Of a DNA stretch of 64,000 nucleotides, positions 50,703 to 60,155 are shown piece by piece. Positions within the stretch are counted from its first letter, which is position 1. Every line of letters begins with the position of its first letter. The notes beneath the pieces are model-generated. The model saw only the letters and a program-made list of their open reading frames with translations, made no database searches and was not told the DNA's origin. The stretch spans positions 62,001-126,000 of the forward strand of contig NZ_JARRQY010000010.1 of assembly GCF_037381185.1 (NCBI RefSeq), given 5' to 3'. The stretch comes from Acidihalobacter_A sp037381185. Lineage in GTDB: Bacteria > Pseudomonadota > Gammaproteobacteria > DSM-5130 > Acidihalobacteraceae. A program made the translations under genes and the position numbers.

Positions 50703-51902
50703 TCAGATCTTGAGTGCGGAGCCGGTACGACCGGTTGCGGGGTAAGTGGACGGGCCGGCGTGTACGAGGCTGCGATAGAAGTCCGCGAGACGCTCGGCTT
50801 GGGCGCGAGCGCTCCAGCCACGGACATAGGCCGGACCCTCCGTGGCTAGACGCTCGCGCAGCCCGGGATCGCGGAGTAGGTGCAGGACCTTGGTGCTGAA
50901 GTCTTCCAGGTCGTTTTCGGCTATGAGCGCGCCGCAGCCCGGTTTGAGCACGTCGCGTGTGCCCATGACGGCAGTCGACACCACGGGCACGCCCAGCGCG
51001 AGCGCTTCGAGCAAGACTAGGCCTTGGGTTTCGGTGCGCGAGGCGAACACGAAGGCGTCGCCGGCGCGGTAGCAGTCGAGCAGTTCGCGCTCACGGTCCA
51101 GATAGCCGACGAAGCGGATGTGTGCGCTTAGGCCGAGGCGTCGGCTGAGGCGTTTGAGATAGGGCACCGCCGGTCCGTCGCCAGCAATGATCAGCACGAC
51201 CTGCTGCAGATCGCGCCGAACGCGGTCCAGCATCCGCAACAGAAAACCGATGTTCTTCTCGTGGGCGATGCGCCCGACGTGCACCAGCGTGGGTTGGTCG
51301 GCGCCGATGTCCAGACGGCTGCGAAAGACTTGTCCGTCGCCGCCGTGGAAGTTTTTCGAATCGATGCCGGTAGGGATCACGGAAACCGGTGTGTGCACCC
51401 CGTAGGCGCGCAGGCGTTCGGCCATGGCTTCCGAGGGCACGACCAGGCCGTCGAGATCGTTGCATTGAAGGGCGGAGAAGCGCCGCGCGATGAAGCGGGC
51501 TAAGGATTTGGGCAGGATCGGCAGGTAGTGGTACAGGTACTCCTCAAAAAAGGTATGGTAGGTTTCCACTCGAGGAATGCCGAGTCGGCGGGCCAAGCGC
51601 ACGCCGGCGTGGTGTGCTACGAATGGTGTCTGGATGTGCAGGATGTCGTACTCCTGCTCTGCAAGTTCGGCGGTCAGTTCGAGCAGCGCGTGGCGCTGCA
51701 TCATGCGGTCTTCCGGGTCAGCGAAGACGTAACGCGAAGGCATGCGACGGATGCCGACTTCCGGTTTGGCGGTGGAATAGTCGGGAGCGATCACATGTAC
51801 CGTGTGGCCCAGCGCTTCCAGTTCGCGGCGAAAGGTGGCGATGGAGGTGGAAACGCCGTTGACTCGGGGGAAGTAAACATCGCTCAACATCGCGATTTTC
51901 AT
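50703..51902 (-). CDS. GT4-family glycosyltransferase
   Basis: A 399-residue GT-B glycosyltransferase. N-terminal acceptor domain (MKIAMLSDVYFPRVNGVSTS; LHIQTPFVAHHAGVRLARRL) and C-terminal donor domain (LVHVGRIAHEKNIGFLLRML; VFASRTETQGLVLLEALALG), with the GT4 E-x7-E motif in TETQGLVLLEA. It resembles diglyceride glucosyl- or mannosyl-transferases, so a glycolipid is a plausible product. ATG at 51902 has AGAGG upstream. Confidence 0.88.
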   Translation of the reverse strand: MKIAMLSDVYFPRVNGVSTSIATFRRELEALGHTVHVIAPDYSTAKPEVGIRRMPSRYVFADPEDRMMQRHALLELTAELAEQEYDILHIQTPFVAHHAGVRLARRLGIPRVETYHTFFEEYLYHYLPILPKSLARFIARRFSALQCNDLDGLVVPSEAMAERLRAYGVHTPVSVIPTGIDSKNFHGGDGQVFRSRLDIGADQPTLVHVGRIAHEKNIGFLLRMLDRVRRDLQQVVLIIAGDGPAVPYLKRLSRRLGLSAHIRFVGYLDRERELLDCYRAGDAFVFASRTETQGLVLLEALALGVPVVSTAVMGTRDVLKPGCGALIAENDLEDFSTKVLHLLRDPGLRERLATEGPAYVRGWSARAQAERLADFYRSLVHAGPSTYPATGRTGSALKI

Positions 51903-52044
51903 GCAGTTGCCTCTGCACATGTAGATTCCCCGAAACTACACGGGGCAGGTTTCAGCAGCATGACTCGCTACCTTAAAGTGTAGCCGTCGGGCGGTTGATG
52001 AATATTTCGTCAGGTTCCGGCCGAGGCGCTGAGGGAATTCACCT

Positions 52045-52464
52045 ATGACGAGTGCGCAGTATGAGATCATCGTTGCCACCCGTGGGCGCGACAGCGTCGA
52101 GTTGACCGCGCAGGTCGCCGCACATGTGCGCGAGTCGGGCGTGCGGATAGGGCTGTGCCACGCATTCGTGCAGCACACCAGTGCGTCGCTGATGCTGTGC
52201 GAAAACGCCGATCCGGACGTGCGCCGGGATCTGGAGGCATTCATGCAGCGCCTCGCCCCCGACGGCGATCCGTTGTTCGTGCACCAGAACGAAGGGCCGG
52301 ACGATATGCCCGCGCACGTGCGTAGCGTGCTCACCGGTGTCGACCTGACCGTGCCGATACGCGAAGGGCGTCTCGCCCTGGGCACCTGGCAGGGCGTCTA
52401 TCTGTGGGAGCACCGCAGCCATCCTCATCGGCGCCGCGTGCTGGTCACGGTGCAGGGTGACTGA
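52045..52464 (+). CDS. YjbQ family (UPF0047) protein
   Basis: A 139-residue YjbQ/UPF0047 protein with CHAFVQHTSASLMLCENADP, DDMPAHVRSVLTGVDLTVPI and GTWQGVYLWEHR. Some members have weak thiamine-phosphate synthase activity; the true role is unclear. Its last eight bases overlap the ABC ATPase gene, so it may be cotranscribed. Confidence 0.92.
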   Translation: MTSAQYEIIVATRGRDSVELTAQVAAHVRESGVRIGLCHAFVQHTSASLMLCENADPDVRRDLEAFMQRLAPDGDPLFVHQNEGPDDMPAHVRSVLTGVDLTVPIREGRLALGTWQGVYLWEHRSHPHRRRVLVTVQGD

Positions 52465-53146
52465 TTTCACCACCGCGGCCGTGTGCCTGCGCGGCCTGCG
52501 CCACGTCTATCGCGACGGCGCACGCGAGCATGTCGTGCTCAAGGGAGTGGACATGGATATCGTGCGCGGGGAACGGGTGGCGTTGCTCGGGCAGAGCGGC
52601 TCGGGCAAGTCCACGCTGCTCAATCTCATCGCCGGCATCGAGCCGCCGGCGGAGGGTAACGTCTGGGTGGCCGGCACCGAGTTGAGCCGGCTCGGCGAGC
52701 ATGCGCGTACCTTGTTCCGGCGCAGCCACATCGGCTTCGTCTATCAGTTCTTCAATCTCATCCCCACGCTCACCTTGCTGGAGAACGTGCGCCTGCCGCG
52801 CGAACTCAACGGCGCAAGTCCGGCCGACGCGCGGCGAGCCGCGGCGGACTTGCTGGCGCGGGTCGGTCTCGGCGACCGTGCCGGTGCGTACCCGGAGCAG
52901 ATCTCCGGCGGCGAGCAGCAGCGCGTGGCGATTGCCCGCGCACTGGCGCATCGCCCGGCGCTGATTCTCGCCGACGAACCGACCGGCAGTCTCGACGCCG
53001 ATACGGGGACGCAGGTGCTCGAGTTGCTGGCCGAGACGGCTCGCGCGGACGGCAGCGCGTTGCTGATGGTGACGCACAGCGAGGCCGTGGCGCAGTCGGC
53101 GCAGCGTGTGTTGCGCCTGCGCGACGGCGTGCTGGAAAACGCGTGA
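52457..53146 (+). CDS. ABC transporter ATP-binding protein (AttE/LolD type)
   Basis: A 229-residue ATPase of the MacB/LolD class: Walker A GQSGSGKST near residue 46, signature ISGGEQQRVAIARAL, Walker B LILADEPTGSLD. GTG start overlaps the YjbQ stop. Together with the permease and lipocalin-like protein next in line it matches the AttEFGH set. Stop overlaps the permease start. Confidence 0.93.
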   Translation: MTDFTTAAVCLRGLRHVYRDGAREHVVLKGVDMDIVRGERVALLGQSGSGKSTLLNLIAGIEPPAEGNVWVAGTELSRLGEHARTLFRRSHIGFVYQFFNLIPTLTLLENVRLPRELNGASPADARRAAADLLARVGLGDRAGAYPEQISGGEQQRVAIARALAHRPALILADEPTGSLDADTGTQVLELLAETARADGSALLMVTHSEAVAQSAQRVLRLRDGVLENA

Positions 53147-55650
53147 ACATTACCGGCCGGCCGCTGATCGCGCTCGCCGGCCTGCGCTATTGGCTGCGCA
53201 ATCCGCTGCAACTCGTGCTGGCGTTGGCCGGCATCGCCCTCGGCGTGGCGGTGGTGGTTGCCGTTGCCCTGGCCAACGCCAGCGCCCTGAGGGGATTCGA
53301 GGCGAGCACCCGGGCCTTGGACGGAGCGGCCAACGCGCGCATCGTGGCCGGCCCGCGAGGCCTCGGCGAGACGTTCTACGTGCATCTGCGCGTGCATGAC
53401 GGATTCACCCGTAGCGCCCCCGTGGTCGAGGGCTATGCGCGCGTGGACGGGCGGACGCTGCGCCTGATCGGCATCGACCCCTTCGCCCAGGCGACTCTGG
53501 CGCCGGGACTGCTCGGCGCCGGTGCCGGTCTTGCCGCGCTGATGACGTCCGGCAACGGCGTGCTCATGACGCCGGCGACCGCGCACGGCTTGGGGCTGGC
53601 GGACAATGGGGCGTTCACCGCGCAGATCGACGGGCGGCCGCGCCGTCTGCGCCTGCTCGGTGCTCCGGGCGGCGATGCAGCGGCGTTGCGTGGCGTGCTG
53701 ATCACGGATATCGGCACGGCGCAGGATCTGCTCGGCCGGGTCGGACGGCTCAGCCGCATCGACCTGCGACTGTCCCCGGGTCAAATGGAGCGGGTGAAGA
53801 CGCTGCTGCCGCCCGGGGTGCGGCTGGTGCCGGTCGCCGCCAAGCTGGCGGATGCCGCTCGCGTGACGCGGGCGTTTCGTCTCAATCTCCTCGCGATGAG
53901 CGGTCTGGCGCTGCTCATCGGCGCCTACCTGATCTACAACACGCTGGTCTTCTCGGTGCTGCGCAGGCGCCATCTGGTCAGTCTGATGCGGGCGCAGGGC
54001 GTGACGCGCGGCGAAGTCGTGCGGGGCATCCTCGGCGAGGCCACAGCGCTGGCGGTGCTTGGTGCGCTGCTGGGACTTGGGCTGGGAGTGTTGCTTGGGC
54101 GCGGCCTGGTGCGGCTGGTCACGCGGACCATCAACGACCTGTATTTCAGCCTGACCGTAGATCACCTGTTCCTGAGCCCCTGGGTGCTGACGGAAGGCTT
54201 TGCGCTGGCGCTGCTCATGGTGCTGGTCGCCGCCGCACCGTCTGCGCTTGAGGCGGCCGGGCTGCCGCCGCGCGGCCGCGGTCTGCCGATGTCGCTGGAG
54301 GCGGTGTCGCGGCGCCGCGAACCCTGGCGCGTGCTCGCCGGAGCGCTGATGCTGGCCTTGAGTGCGGCGATCCTGCTGTGGCCGGGCGGAGGACTGCTCG
54401 GCGCCTTTGCCGGCCTGTTCCTAGGCGTGGTCGGCGCGAGCCTGTGGGTACCCGTCTGGGTACGCGTAGTGCTGTGGCTGCTGGGTATGGCGACTTCGCG
54501 GCTGGGTATCGGCGTGCGTCTGGCGGTGGGGGGCGTGCGTGCTTCCCTGGGCCGCACCGTGGTGGCGGTGGCGGCGCTGTCGATTGCGCTGGCCGCATCC
54601 ATCGGTGTCGGCATCATGGTCGACAGTTTCCGCGCCACGCTGGTGGACTGGCTGGGGCAGAGCCTGCGCGGGGACATCTACGTCAACGCCCAATCCGGTC
54701 CGGGTGGGCGTGGTTTGGCGCCGGGCTTCGTTGCGGCGGTGGCGGAGTTGCCGCAGGTGGCGAGGGTGACGTCAGGACGCCACGCGCGTATCGACGGCCC
54801 GGACGGGCCGCTGGCGCTGCTGGCCCTCGGCGAAGCCGCCGGACATCATCCGAACGCCGTACTCAAGCGCGCCGAGCCGGGCGTGTGGAAGGCCTTCGCC
54901 GCCGGTCGCGTGGTGCTGGTCAGCGAGCCGTTGGCGAGCCGCCTGGATCTCAAACCGGGCGGCACGATCGCGCTGGATACCGTGCAGGGGCCGCACCGTT
55001 TCCGCGTCGGCGGCGTGTTTTACGACTACGGGGGCGGTTCCGGTCTGGTGATGCTGGCCCGCGGCCTGTATCAGAGGTTCTGGGATGATCCGGCGATCGG
55101 CTCGCTGGCGGTCTACCTGCGTCCGGGGGCATCGCTGGATACGGCGCTGGAAGCCGTTCGCGCGCATGCCGGTACGGCGGGCGTGGACGTGTCGGTGCGC
55201 GCCAACGGAGCCATCGTGGCGAAGTCGCTCAGGGTGTTCGACCGCACGTTCGCCATCACCCGGGTGCTGCGCGTGCTGTTGCTCGCAGTGGCCATGGTCG
55301 GCGTGCTGGCGAGCCTAATGGCCCTGCATCTGGAGCGCAGCCGCGAGCATGCCACGTTGCGCGCACAGGGCATGACGCCGCTCGGGCTGTTCGCCCTGGT
55401 CGGCGGGCAGAGCGTATTGCTCGGGCTGCTGGCCGGCCTGGCCGCTCTGCCGTTGGGGCTGGGCATGGCTTGGGTGCTCACGGAGGTGGTCAATCCGCGC
55501 GCCTTCGGCTGGACGCTGCAGTGGCATTCGGAGCCGGCCCTGCTGCTGGAGGCGCTGGCGGCGGCGGTGACTGCGGCGCTGCTGGCCGCGCTATGGCCGG
55601 CCTGGCGCATGGCGCGCACGCCGCCGGCCCGGGCCTTGAGGGCGGAATGA
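53143..55650 (+). CDS. FtsX-type ABC permease (AttF/AttG fused type)
   Basis: An 835-residue inner-membrane permease with two FtsX cores. TM1 is at about residues 16-40 (LQLVLALAGIALGVAVVVAV); periplasmic domains follow; membrane groups lie near 250-460 and again at 700-830 (RVLLLAVAMVGVLASLMALH; LLGLLAGLAALPLGLGMAWV). A single long permease replaces the two AttF and AttG proteins. It starts at GTG overlapping the ATPase stop (GTGA). Cargo unknown. Confidence 0.9.
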   Translation: MNITGRPLIALAGLRYWLRNPLQLVLALAGIALGVAVVVAVALANASALRGFEASTRALDGAANARIVAGPRGLGETFYVHLRVHDGFTRSAPVVEGYARVDGRTLRLIGIDPFAQATLAPGLLGAGAGLAALMTSGNGVLMTPATAHGLGLADNGAFTAQIDGRPRRLRLLGAPGGDAAALRGVLITDIGTAQDLLGRVGRLSRIDLRLSPGQMERVKTLLPPGVRLVPVAAKLADAARVTRAFRLNLLAMSGLALLIGAYLIYNTLVFSVLRRRHLVSLMRAQGVTRGEVVRGILGEATALAVLGALLGLGLGVLLGRGLVRLVTRTINDLYFSLTVDHLFLSPWVLTEGFALALLMVLVAAAPSALEAAGLPPRGRGLPMSLEAVSRRREPWRVLAGALMLALSAAILLWPGGGLLGAFAGLFLGVVGASLWVPVWVRVVLWLLGMATSRLGIGVRLAVGGVRASLGRTVVAVAALSIALAASIGVGIMVDSFRATLVDWLGQSLRGDIYVNAQSGPGGRGLAPGFVAAVAELPQVARVTSGRHARIDGPDGPLALLALGEAAGHHPNAVLKRAEPGVWKAFAAGRVVLVSEPLASRLDLKPGGTIALDTVQGPHRFRVGGVFYDYGGGSGLVMLARGLYQRFWDDPAIGSLAVYLRPGASLDTALEAVRAHAGTAGVDVSVRANGAIVAKSLRVFDRTFAITRVLRVLLLAVAMVGVLASLMALHLERSREHATLRAQGMTPLGLFALVGGQSVLLGLLAGLAALPLGLGMAWVLTEVVNPRAFGWTLQWHSEPALLLEALAAAVTAALLAALWPAWRMARTPPARALRAE

Positions 55651-56798
55651 TGCGCGGTCTGCTCCTGGCTGTGGCAGTGTGCGGTTCGCTGATGCTGTCG
55701 GCCTGCGGACAGGGCGGCGATGCCCGCCGCACCGGCATCGATTTGCAGCAGGCCCTGGGCGGAGGCGATACGGCGGGCTTCGCGCGCGCGCTGGCGCCGC
55801 GGCCCTTCGTGTTTCCCGCCGACTACGGACCGCACCTGCATTTTCGTACCGAATGGTGGTATTTCACCGGCAACCTGCATGACACGCAGGGCCGTCCCTA
55901 CGGTTTCGAGCTGACCTTTTTTCGTGTCGCACTCGATCCGCACAAGCCGACCGGTGCTTCGCGCTGGTTGACCAATCAGCTCTACATGGCGCATTTCGCC
56001 GTTACCGACGTGCCGGCCGGCCGCTTCTTCGCCCGCCAGCGTTTCGTCCGCGGGGCGCTGGGGCTGGCCGGTGCACGGGCGCGGCCGTTTCGTGTCTGGA
56101 CGGGGGACTGGTCGGTGCGCGGCGGCGCCAACGGTGGTTTCCCGTGGCGGCTGTACGCCGCCGATAAGCAGGCGGCGCTGGAACTCGCCCTGAAACCTGG
56201 GCAGGGGGTGATTCTCAACGGCGATCGTGGCTTGAGCCGCAAGGGTTCGGCGCCCGGTGACGCTTCGTACTACTACTCCATGCCGCGCCTGGCCGCCACC
56301 GGGAGCCTGCGGCTGGGTGGACGCACGTTGAAGGTGAGCGGCACGGTATGGCTGGACCGCGAGTGGAGCACTTCGGCGCTTGCTCCCGAGCAGATCGGTT
56401 GGGACTGGTTCGCGCTGCGTCTGAGCGATGGTTCGGATCTGATGTTCTACCGTCTGCGCGACCGCGGCGGGAGCACCGACTCTCACAGTGCAGGCACCTG
56501 GGTGTCACCCCGGGGGCGGGTCGAACATCTCGGCGCGGATGCCGTGAAGATCGACGTGCTGAACCATTGGGACAGTCCACGCGGTGGACGCTATCCCGCG
56601 CGCTGGCGGCTGCGCGTACCTGAGCTGGGTCTGAACCTGGAGGTCCAGCCGCTGCTCGCCGACCAGGAACTGGATCTGGCGGTGCGTTACTGGGAAGGCG
56701 CCGTGCGCGTGCGCGGCACGCGCGCCGGCAGTCCGGTAAGCGGTGACGGTTATGTCGAGTTGACCGGTTACGCCGGGAAGCGGCCCGCCAGACGCTGA
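55650..56798 (+). CDS. AttH-like lipoprotein with lipocalin/CrtC fold
   Basis: A 382-residue predicted lipoprotein: signal MRGLLLAVAVCGSLML with lipobox LSAC at about residues 16-19. The body has AttH/CrtC features (FRTEWWYFTGNLHD; TFFRVALDP; WLDREWSTSALAPEQIGWDW; YWEGAVRVRG). AttH proteins accompany AttEFG transporters; related folds include carotenoid 1,2-hydratase, but no carotenoid genes are near. ATG at 55650 overlaps the permease stop; 55647 is also possible. Confidence 0.87.
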   Translation: MRGLLLAVAVCGSLMLSACGQGGDARRTGIDLQQALGGGDTAGFARALAPRPFVFPADYGPHLHFRTEWWYFTGNLHDTQGRPYGFELTFFRVALDPHKPTGASRWLTNQLYMAHFAVTDVPAGRFFARQRFVRGALGLAGARARPFRVWTGDWSVRGGANGGFPWRLYAADKQAALELALKPGQGVILNGDRGLSRKGSAPGDASYYYSMPRLAATGSLRLGGRTLKVSGTVWLDREWSTSALAPEQIGWDWFALRLSDGSDLMFYRLRDRGGSTDSHSAGTWVSPRGRVEHLGADAVKIDVLNHWDSPRGGRYPARWRLRVPELGLNLEVQPLLADQELDLAVRYWEGAVRVRGTRAGSPVSGDGYVELTGYAGKRPARR

Positions 56799-56815
56799 CG
56801 GACCGCGTTCCGGAC

Positions 56816-58321
56816 TCAGCCTCTCCAGACCGGGCGGCCGTTGACCAGCAAGGTGCTGTTGCGGTAGTCGAGCTTCAGCGAATAGTCGTTGCCCTGCTGA
56901 CTCAGCAGCCCCTGACTCTGCAGCCGGTCCAGGTAGCGCTGCGAGGTTTCGGCAAGCTGGTCTGCCGGGACGCCCTGGCGGGTCAGGGCAAGCGCGGCGA
57001 TCTGGTGCGCCAGCGGGCCGGGGATGTTCAGCGTCAACTGTGCGACGAGATCCTCCGGCAGCGTGGTCAGCGACGGCGTGGCGCCGTTGGCCGGCTCGAT
57101 CCGGGCCTCGCCCTTGCCCTGCAGCGCACCATTCGGGGTGCCCAGGTGCAACTGCGTGAGTTGCAGTACGGGTTTGTGTTCGACCAGTCGCTGCAGCGGC
57201 GGCATCAGGACACCCGCCATGCGCTGGAACACGAACTGCGGCGGCACATCGCGCCGCGTGCGCTGCATTTCCTGCAATGCCTTGATGGCGTCACGCATGG
57301 CGGGTACGTACAGGTGGCTCATCTGCATTTCGAGGGTGGCGGGGGAGTAGTGCTGACCCTTGGCGTTGATGTCGGCCACGTTCCAGCGCACGCTGGAGCC
57401 GGTGTAGTTGTTTTTCGGGTCGTTCGTTGTGCTGTTGAGCGTCATGTCCTTCATGGCGAACAGCGGCGTTTTCGCGTTGGCCGGCTCGCGCATGCTCATT
57501 CCGCCCAACACCATGTCGGCCTTGCCGGCGACGATGCCCTGCGCGAAATGGCTGTCCGCCTCGATCTTCATTTTGCCGATGTCGAATGCGAAGGTCGTGT
57601 TGCGCCTCTTCTGCGGGCCGTTGGCCTGCATGCCGTCCCAGCTGATGCTGTAGCGCCCGGCACTCTGGTTGTCGACGATCTGCATGTCGTTGATGACCAG
57701 CCTGATCGGAGTGACGCGGATGTGCGCGGGGCGTGGACCTTCCTTGGCGACGGTCAACTCGCCGGTGTGGCCGGAGCCGCGCAGATGCTGGCCGTTCTGA
57801 TCGAGCTGCAGATCGGAGGCGGTCCAGCGGATGTCGTCTCCCTTGGCGTTGGTAAGCTTGCCGGGAGTCATGTGGAATTTCAGTGCGTTGCTGCCGCCGA
57901 GCCCCACGACGTCGCGCAAACTGTAGCTGCTGCCGGATTTGCGCAAGGCCTTCTCCAGGCCGTCGATGCGTGTGTCGATGACGGCGCCGACGGGCATCAG
58001 GCTGATGCCGTCGCGCCGCCAGGCGGCGACTGGGATCGGGCCGTAGGCGATCGACAGGCGTAGAACGATTTCCTAGGTACCGTTGCGCTGCAGTTCTTTG
58101 AATCGGGGGTCGACGGGGAGCAGCTTGAGCGTTCCCTGCTGTCCGAACCAGTTGTAGGCGATGCGGTCGTAATGCGCTTCGAAGAGGCCCTGCTGATTGA
58201 TCGCGTCGACGGTCGCGGTGATCTGGCGTTCGGTGATCCGGCTGGCGTACCAGGGGCCGAGGCCGATAACGAGCGCAAGCAGGGCGACGATCAGCCCCAG
58301 CGCGACGTAGAGCTTTTTCAT
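56816..58321 (-). pseudogene. ydgA-like (DUF945) gene interrupted by an in-frame amber codon
   Basis: A DUF945/YdgA gene in one continuous frame except for a TAG at 58073-58075 (codon 83). The first part (MKKLYVALGLIVALLALVIG, with membrane helix) has GGAG eight bases upstream of the ATG at 58321. The part after the TAG continues without a frame change (EIVLRLSIAYGPIPVAAWRR, then GISLMPVGAVIDTRI) to 56816. Total 502 codons gives about 500 residues, the usual length of YdgA. Either a nonsense mutation, a sequencing error, or suppression. An internal ATG at 57997 could make a 393-residue piece without the membrane anchor. Confidence 0.88.
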
Positions 58322-58441
58322 GTCTTGTCTCCAGGAATAGTTGTTTGTCTCGGGGCGGAGCCGACATGGGGACGGCAAGCCCGCAGCCTCTATTTTTCCA
58401 CGCATTTTGTGTTCTTTTCGTGTCTATTGGAACCCCGCCTC

Positions 58442-59035
58442 TTATCCCTCCAGTCGCGTGAGCAGGGCATCGCGGCCGGTGAATACATGGCCCTGCAGCC
58501 CCAGCTCCTCGGCGGCGGCGACGTTCTTGCCGGAGTCGTCTATGAACAGGATCTCCTGGGCCAGGGCGCCCAGCGCTTCGATGCAGTGGCGATAGGCTCC
58601 GGCCTCGGGTTTTGCGTGTCCGATGTGGCAGGAAAAGGCACGCATGGCGAAGTTGTCGAGCCAGGGGTTGCGCGGCTCGAACACGGCGGCGTGCTCAGGG
58701 GGAATGTTGGAGAGCAGTCCGAGGTGGCGGCCGGCGGCAGCGAGTTCGCCGATCAAGGCGACCATCTCGGAATCCACGGCGCTCCAACTCGATACGTCGG
58801 CGTCGATCAGCGCGGCGATGCGGGCCTGCGAGAACTCCGTGCCGACTTGGGCGGCGACCCGGTGCCAGTAGGCCCTACCGTCGATGTCGCCGCGATCGTA
58901 GTCCTGGCGCTGTCCCCAATAGGCGTCCCATAGAGCCTGGTTGTCGATGTCGGCAATGCGTTCGATCCGCGCACGTCCGGCTTCCGATTGCCGGCAGGCG
59001 ATGACGCCGAAAAGATCGAACAGCAAGGTAGTCAT
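58442..59035 (-). CDS. HAD-family hydrolase
   Basis: A 197-residue haloacid dehalogenase-like hydrolase of the IA subfamily. Motif I is LLFDLFGVI (second Asp replaced by Phe-Gly-type variation: DLFG), motif II LLSNIP, Lys in HAKPEAGAYRHC, motif III FIDDSGKNVAAAEELG. Substrate unknown. The ATG at 59035 has TGGAG upstream, but this site lies within an inverted repeat (59041-59048 with 59072-59079). Confidence 0.85.
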   Translation of the reverse strand: MTTLLFDLFGVIACRQSEAGRARIERIADIDNQALWDAYWGQRQDYDRGDIDGRAYWHRVAAQVGTEFSQARIAALIDADVSSWSAVDSEMVALIGELAAAGRHLGLLSNIPPEHAAVFEPRNPWLDNFAMRAFSCHIGHAKPEAGAYRHCIEALGALAQEILFIDDSGKNVAAAEELGLQGHVFTGRDALLTRLEG

Positions 59036-59040
59036 GGTTT

Positions 59041-59079
59041 GGCTCCAGGGCTTGTATGGGCAGGCGTGAGGCTGGAGCC
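59041..59079 (-). promoter_or_regulatory. Inverted repeat covering the HAD gene ribosome site
   Basis: GGCTCCAG (59041-59048) and CTGGAGCC (59072-59079) are perfect 8-bp complements with 23 bases between. On the minus-strand transcript the proximal copy contains the GGAG ribosome site, six to thirteen bases before the ATG, so the hairpin would hide it. Confidence 0.45.
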
Positions 59080-59258
59080 GATGGTACCCTATTGCGCCGG
59101 CAGTCAAATATATACAGCTTCCGCCCGCCGGTGCAGGGTATTCGACAATGCCCTGAAGACCTACTGGGTCAGCGGCCTAGGCAACGCAATTCGGTTGCCG
59201 CTGCATCGCAAGCCCGATTCTTTCCCGCCAACAAACGAACTCCGAGGAGTCTTTCGTC

Positions 59259-60131
59259 GTGATACGCGCCGTGGCCGCCCTGGCCCTCTATTCCGTGATT
59301 CTTGGCTACAACTGGGTAGTGATGAAACGCGCTCTGGCCGACGCGAGTCCGTTCGCTTTCGCCGCCCTGCGTGCAGCGCTGGCCGCGCTGACTCTGTTCG
59401 TGATCCTGCCGCTGATGGGGCGCTCGCTGCGTCCGCAACGGCTCGGGTGGGCGTTGCTGGTCGGTCTGCTGCAGACCACGGCGGTGATCGGTTTCATCTT
59501 TTGGGCGCTTGAGAGCGGCGCGGCGGGGCGCACCGCCGTGCTCATGTACACCATGCCTTTCTGGGCCGCACTGCTGGGTTGGGTTTTCATGGGAGAGCGC
59601 CTGACCGGCATGCGCTGGCTGGCTCTGGGCGTCGGTATCGCCGGACTCGTGCTGATTTTCCAGCCATGGGCGGATACGGGATCCTCGGCCAGCAAGCTGC
59701 TGGCCGTGCTTGCGGGCGTGTCCAACGCCGGTTCCATCGTGGCGCTGAAGAAAATGCAGCGCAGCGGTCCGGTCGACGTGTTCTCGCTGACGGCCTGGCA
59801 GACCGCATTGGGCAGTCTGCCCTTGATCGCCGCGGCGTTGTTCGTGCCCGGGCAGCATGTGCAGTGGACGTCCGGGCTGGTGGGGGCGTTGGTCTACAAC
59901 GGCATCCTGGCTACGGCTTTGGCCTGGTTGCTGTGGACCTGGCTGGCCCATCGTCTGCCTGCGGGCACACTGGGTATGGGTACGCTGGCGATTCCGGTCA
60001 TAGGGTTGATCTCGGCGGCCCTGCAGCTGCACGAGATTCCCGGTGTGTGGGAAGGGGCCGGTATCGTATTGATCTTGGCAGGACTGACGTTGTACATGTT
60101 CGCCACCGCTCGGGCAGCGTCCCGGGCCTGA
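59259..60131 (+). CDS. EamA-family (DMT) transporter
   Basis: A 290-residue ten-helix inner-membrane protein with two EamA repeats (LGYNWVVMKRALADASPFAF; AARTAVLMYTMPFWAALLGW-type motif near residue 85; second repeat from about 155). Probable metabolite exporter; substrate unknown. The GTG at 59259 follows CGAGGAG. The preceding 59080-59242 holds no gene that I recognise. Confidence 0.88.
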   Translation: MIRAVAALALYSVILGYNWVVMKRALADASPFAFAALRAALAALTLFVILPLMGRSLRPQRLGWALLVGLLQTTAVIGFIFWALESGAAGRTAVLMYTMPFWAALLGWVFMGERLTGMRWLALGVGIAGLVLIFQPWADTGSSASKLLAVLAGVSNAGSIVALKKMQRSGPVDVFSLTAWQTALGSLPLIAAALFVPGQHVQWTSGLVGALVYNGILATALAWLLWTWLAHRLPAGTLGMGTLAIPVIGLISAALQLHEIPGVWEGAGIVLILAGLTLYMFATARAASRA

Positions 60132-60155
60132 CACGGGCGCGAAGGCCATTTGGAA

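Noticed and set aside
52744..54165. Minus-strand frame opposite the ABC genes (473 codons)
   Set aside because: No recognisable domain; overlaps a clear ATPase and permease.
56816..57997. Separate 393-residue gene starting at 57997 and a separate 82-residue gene upstream
   Set aside because: Both lie in one frame separated by one TAG, and together match the full YdgA length and domain order.
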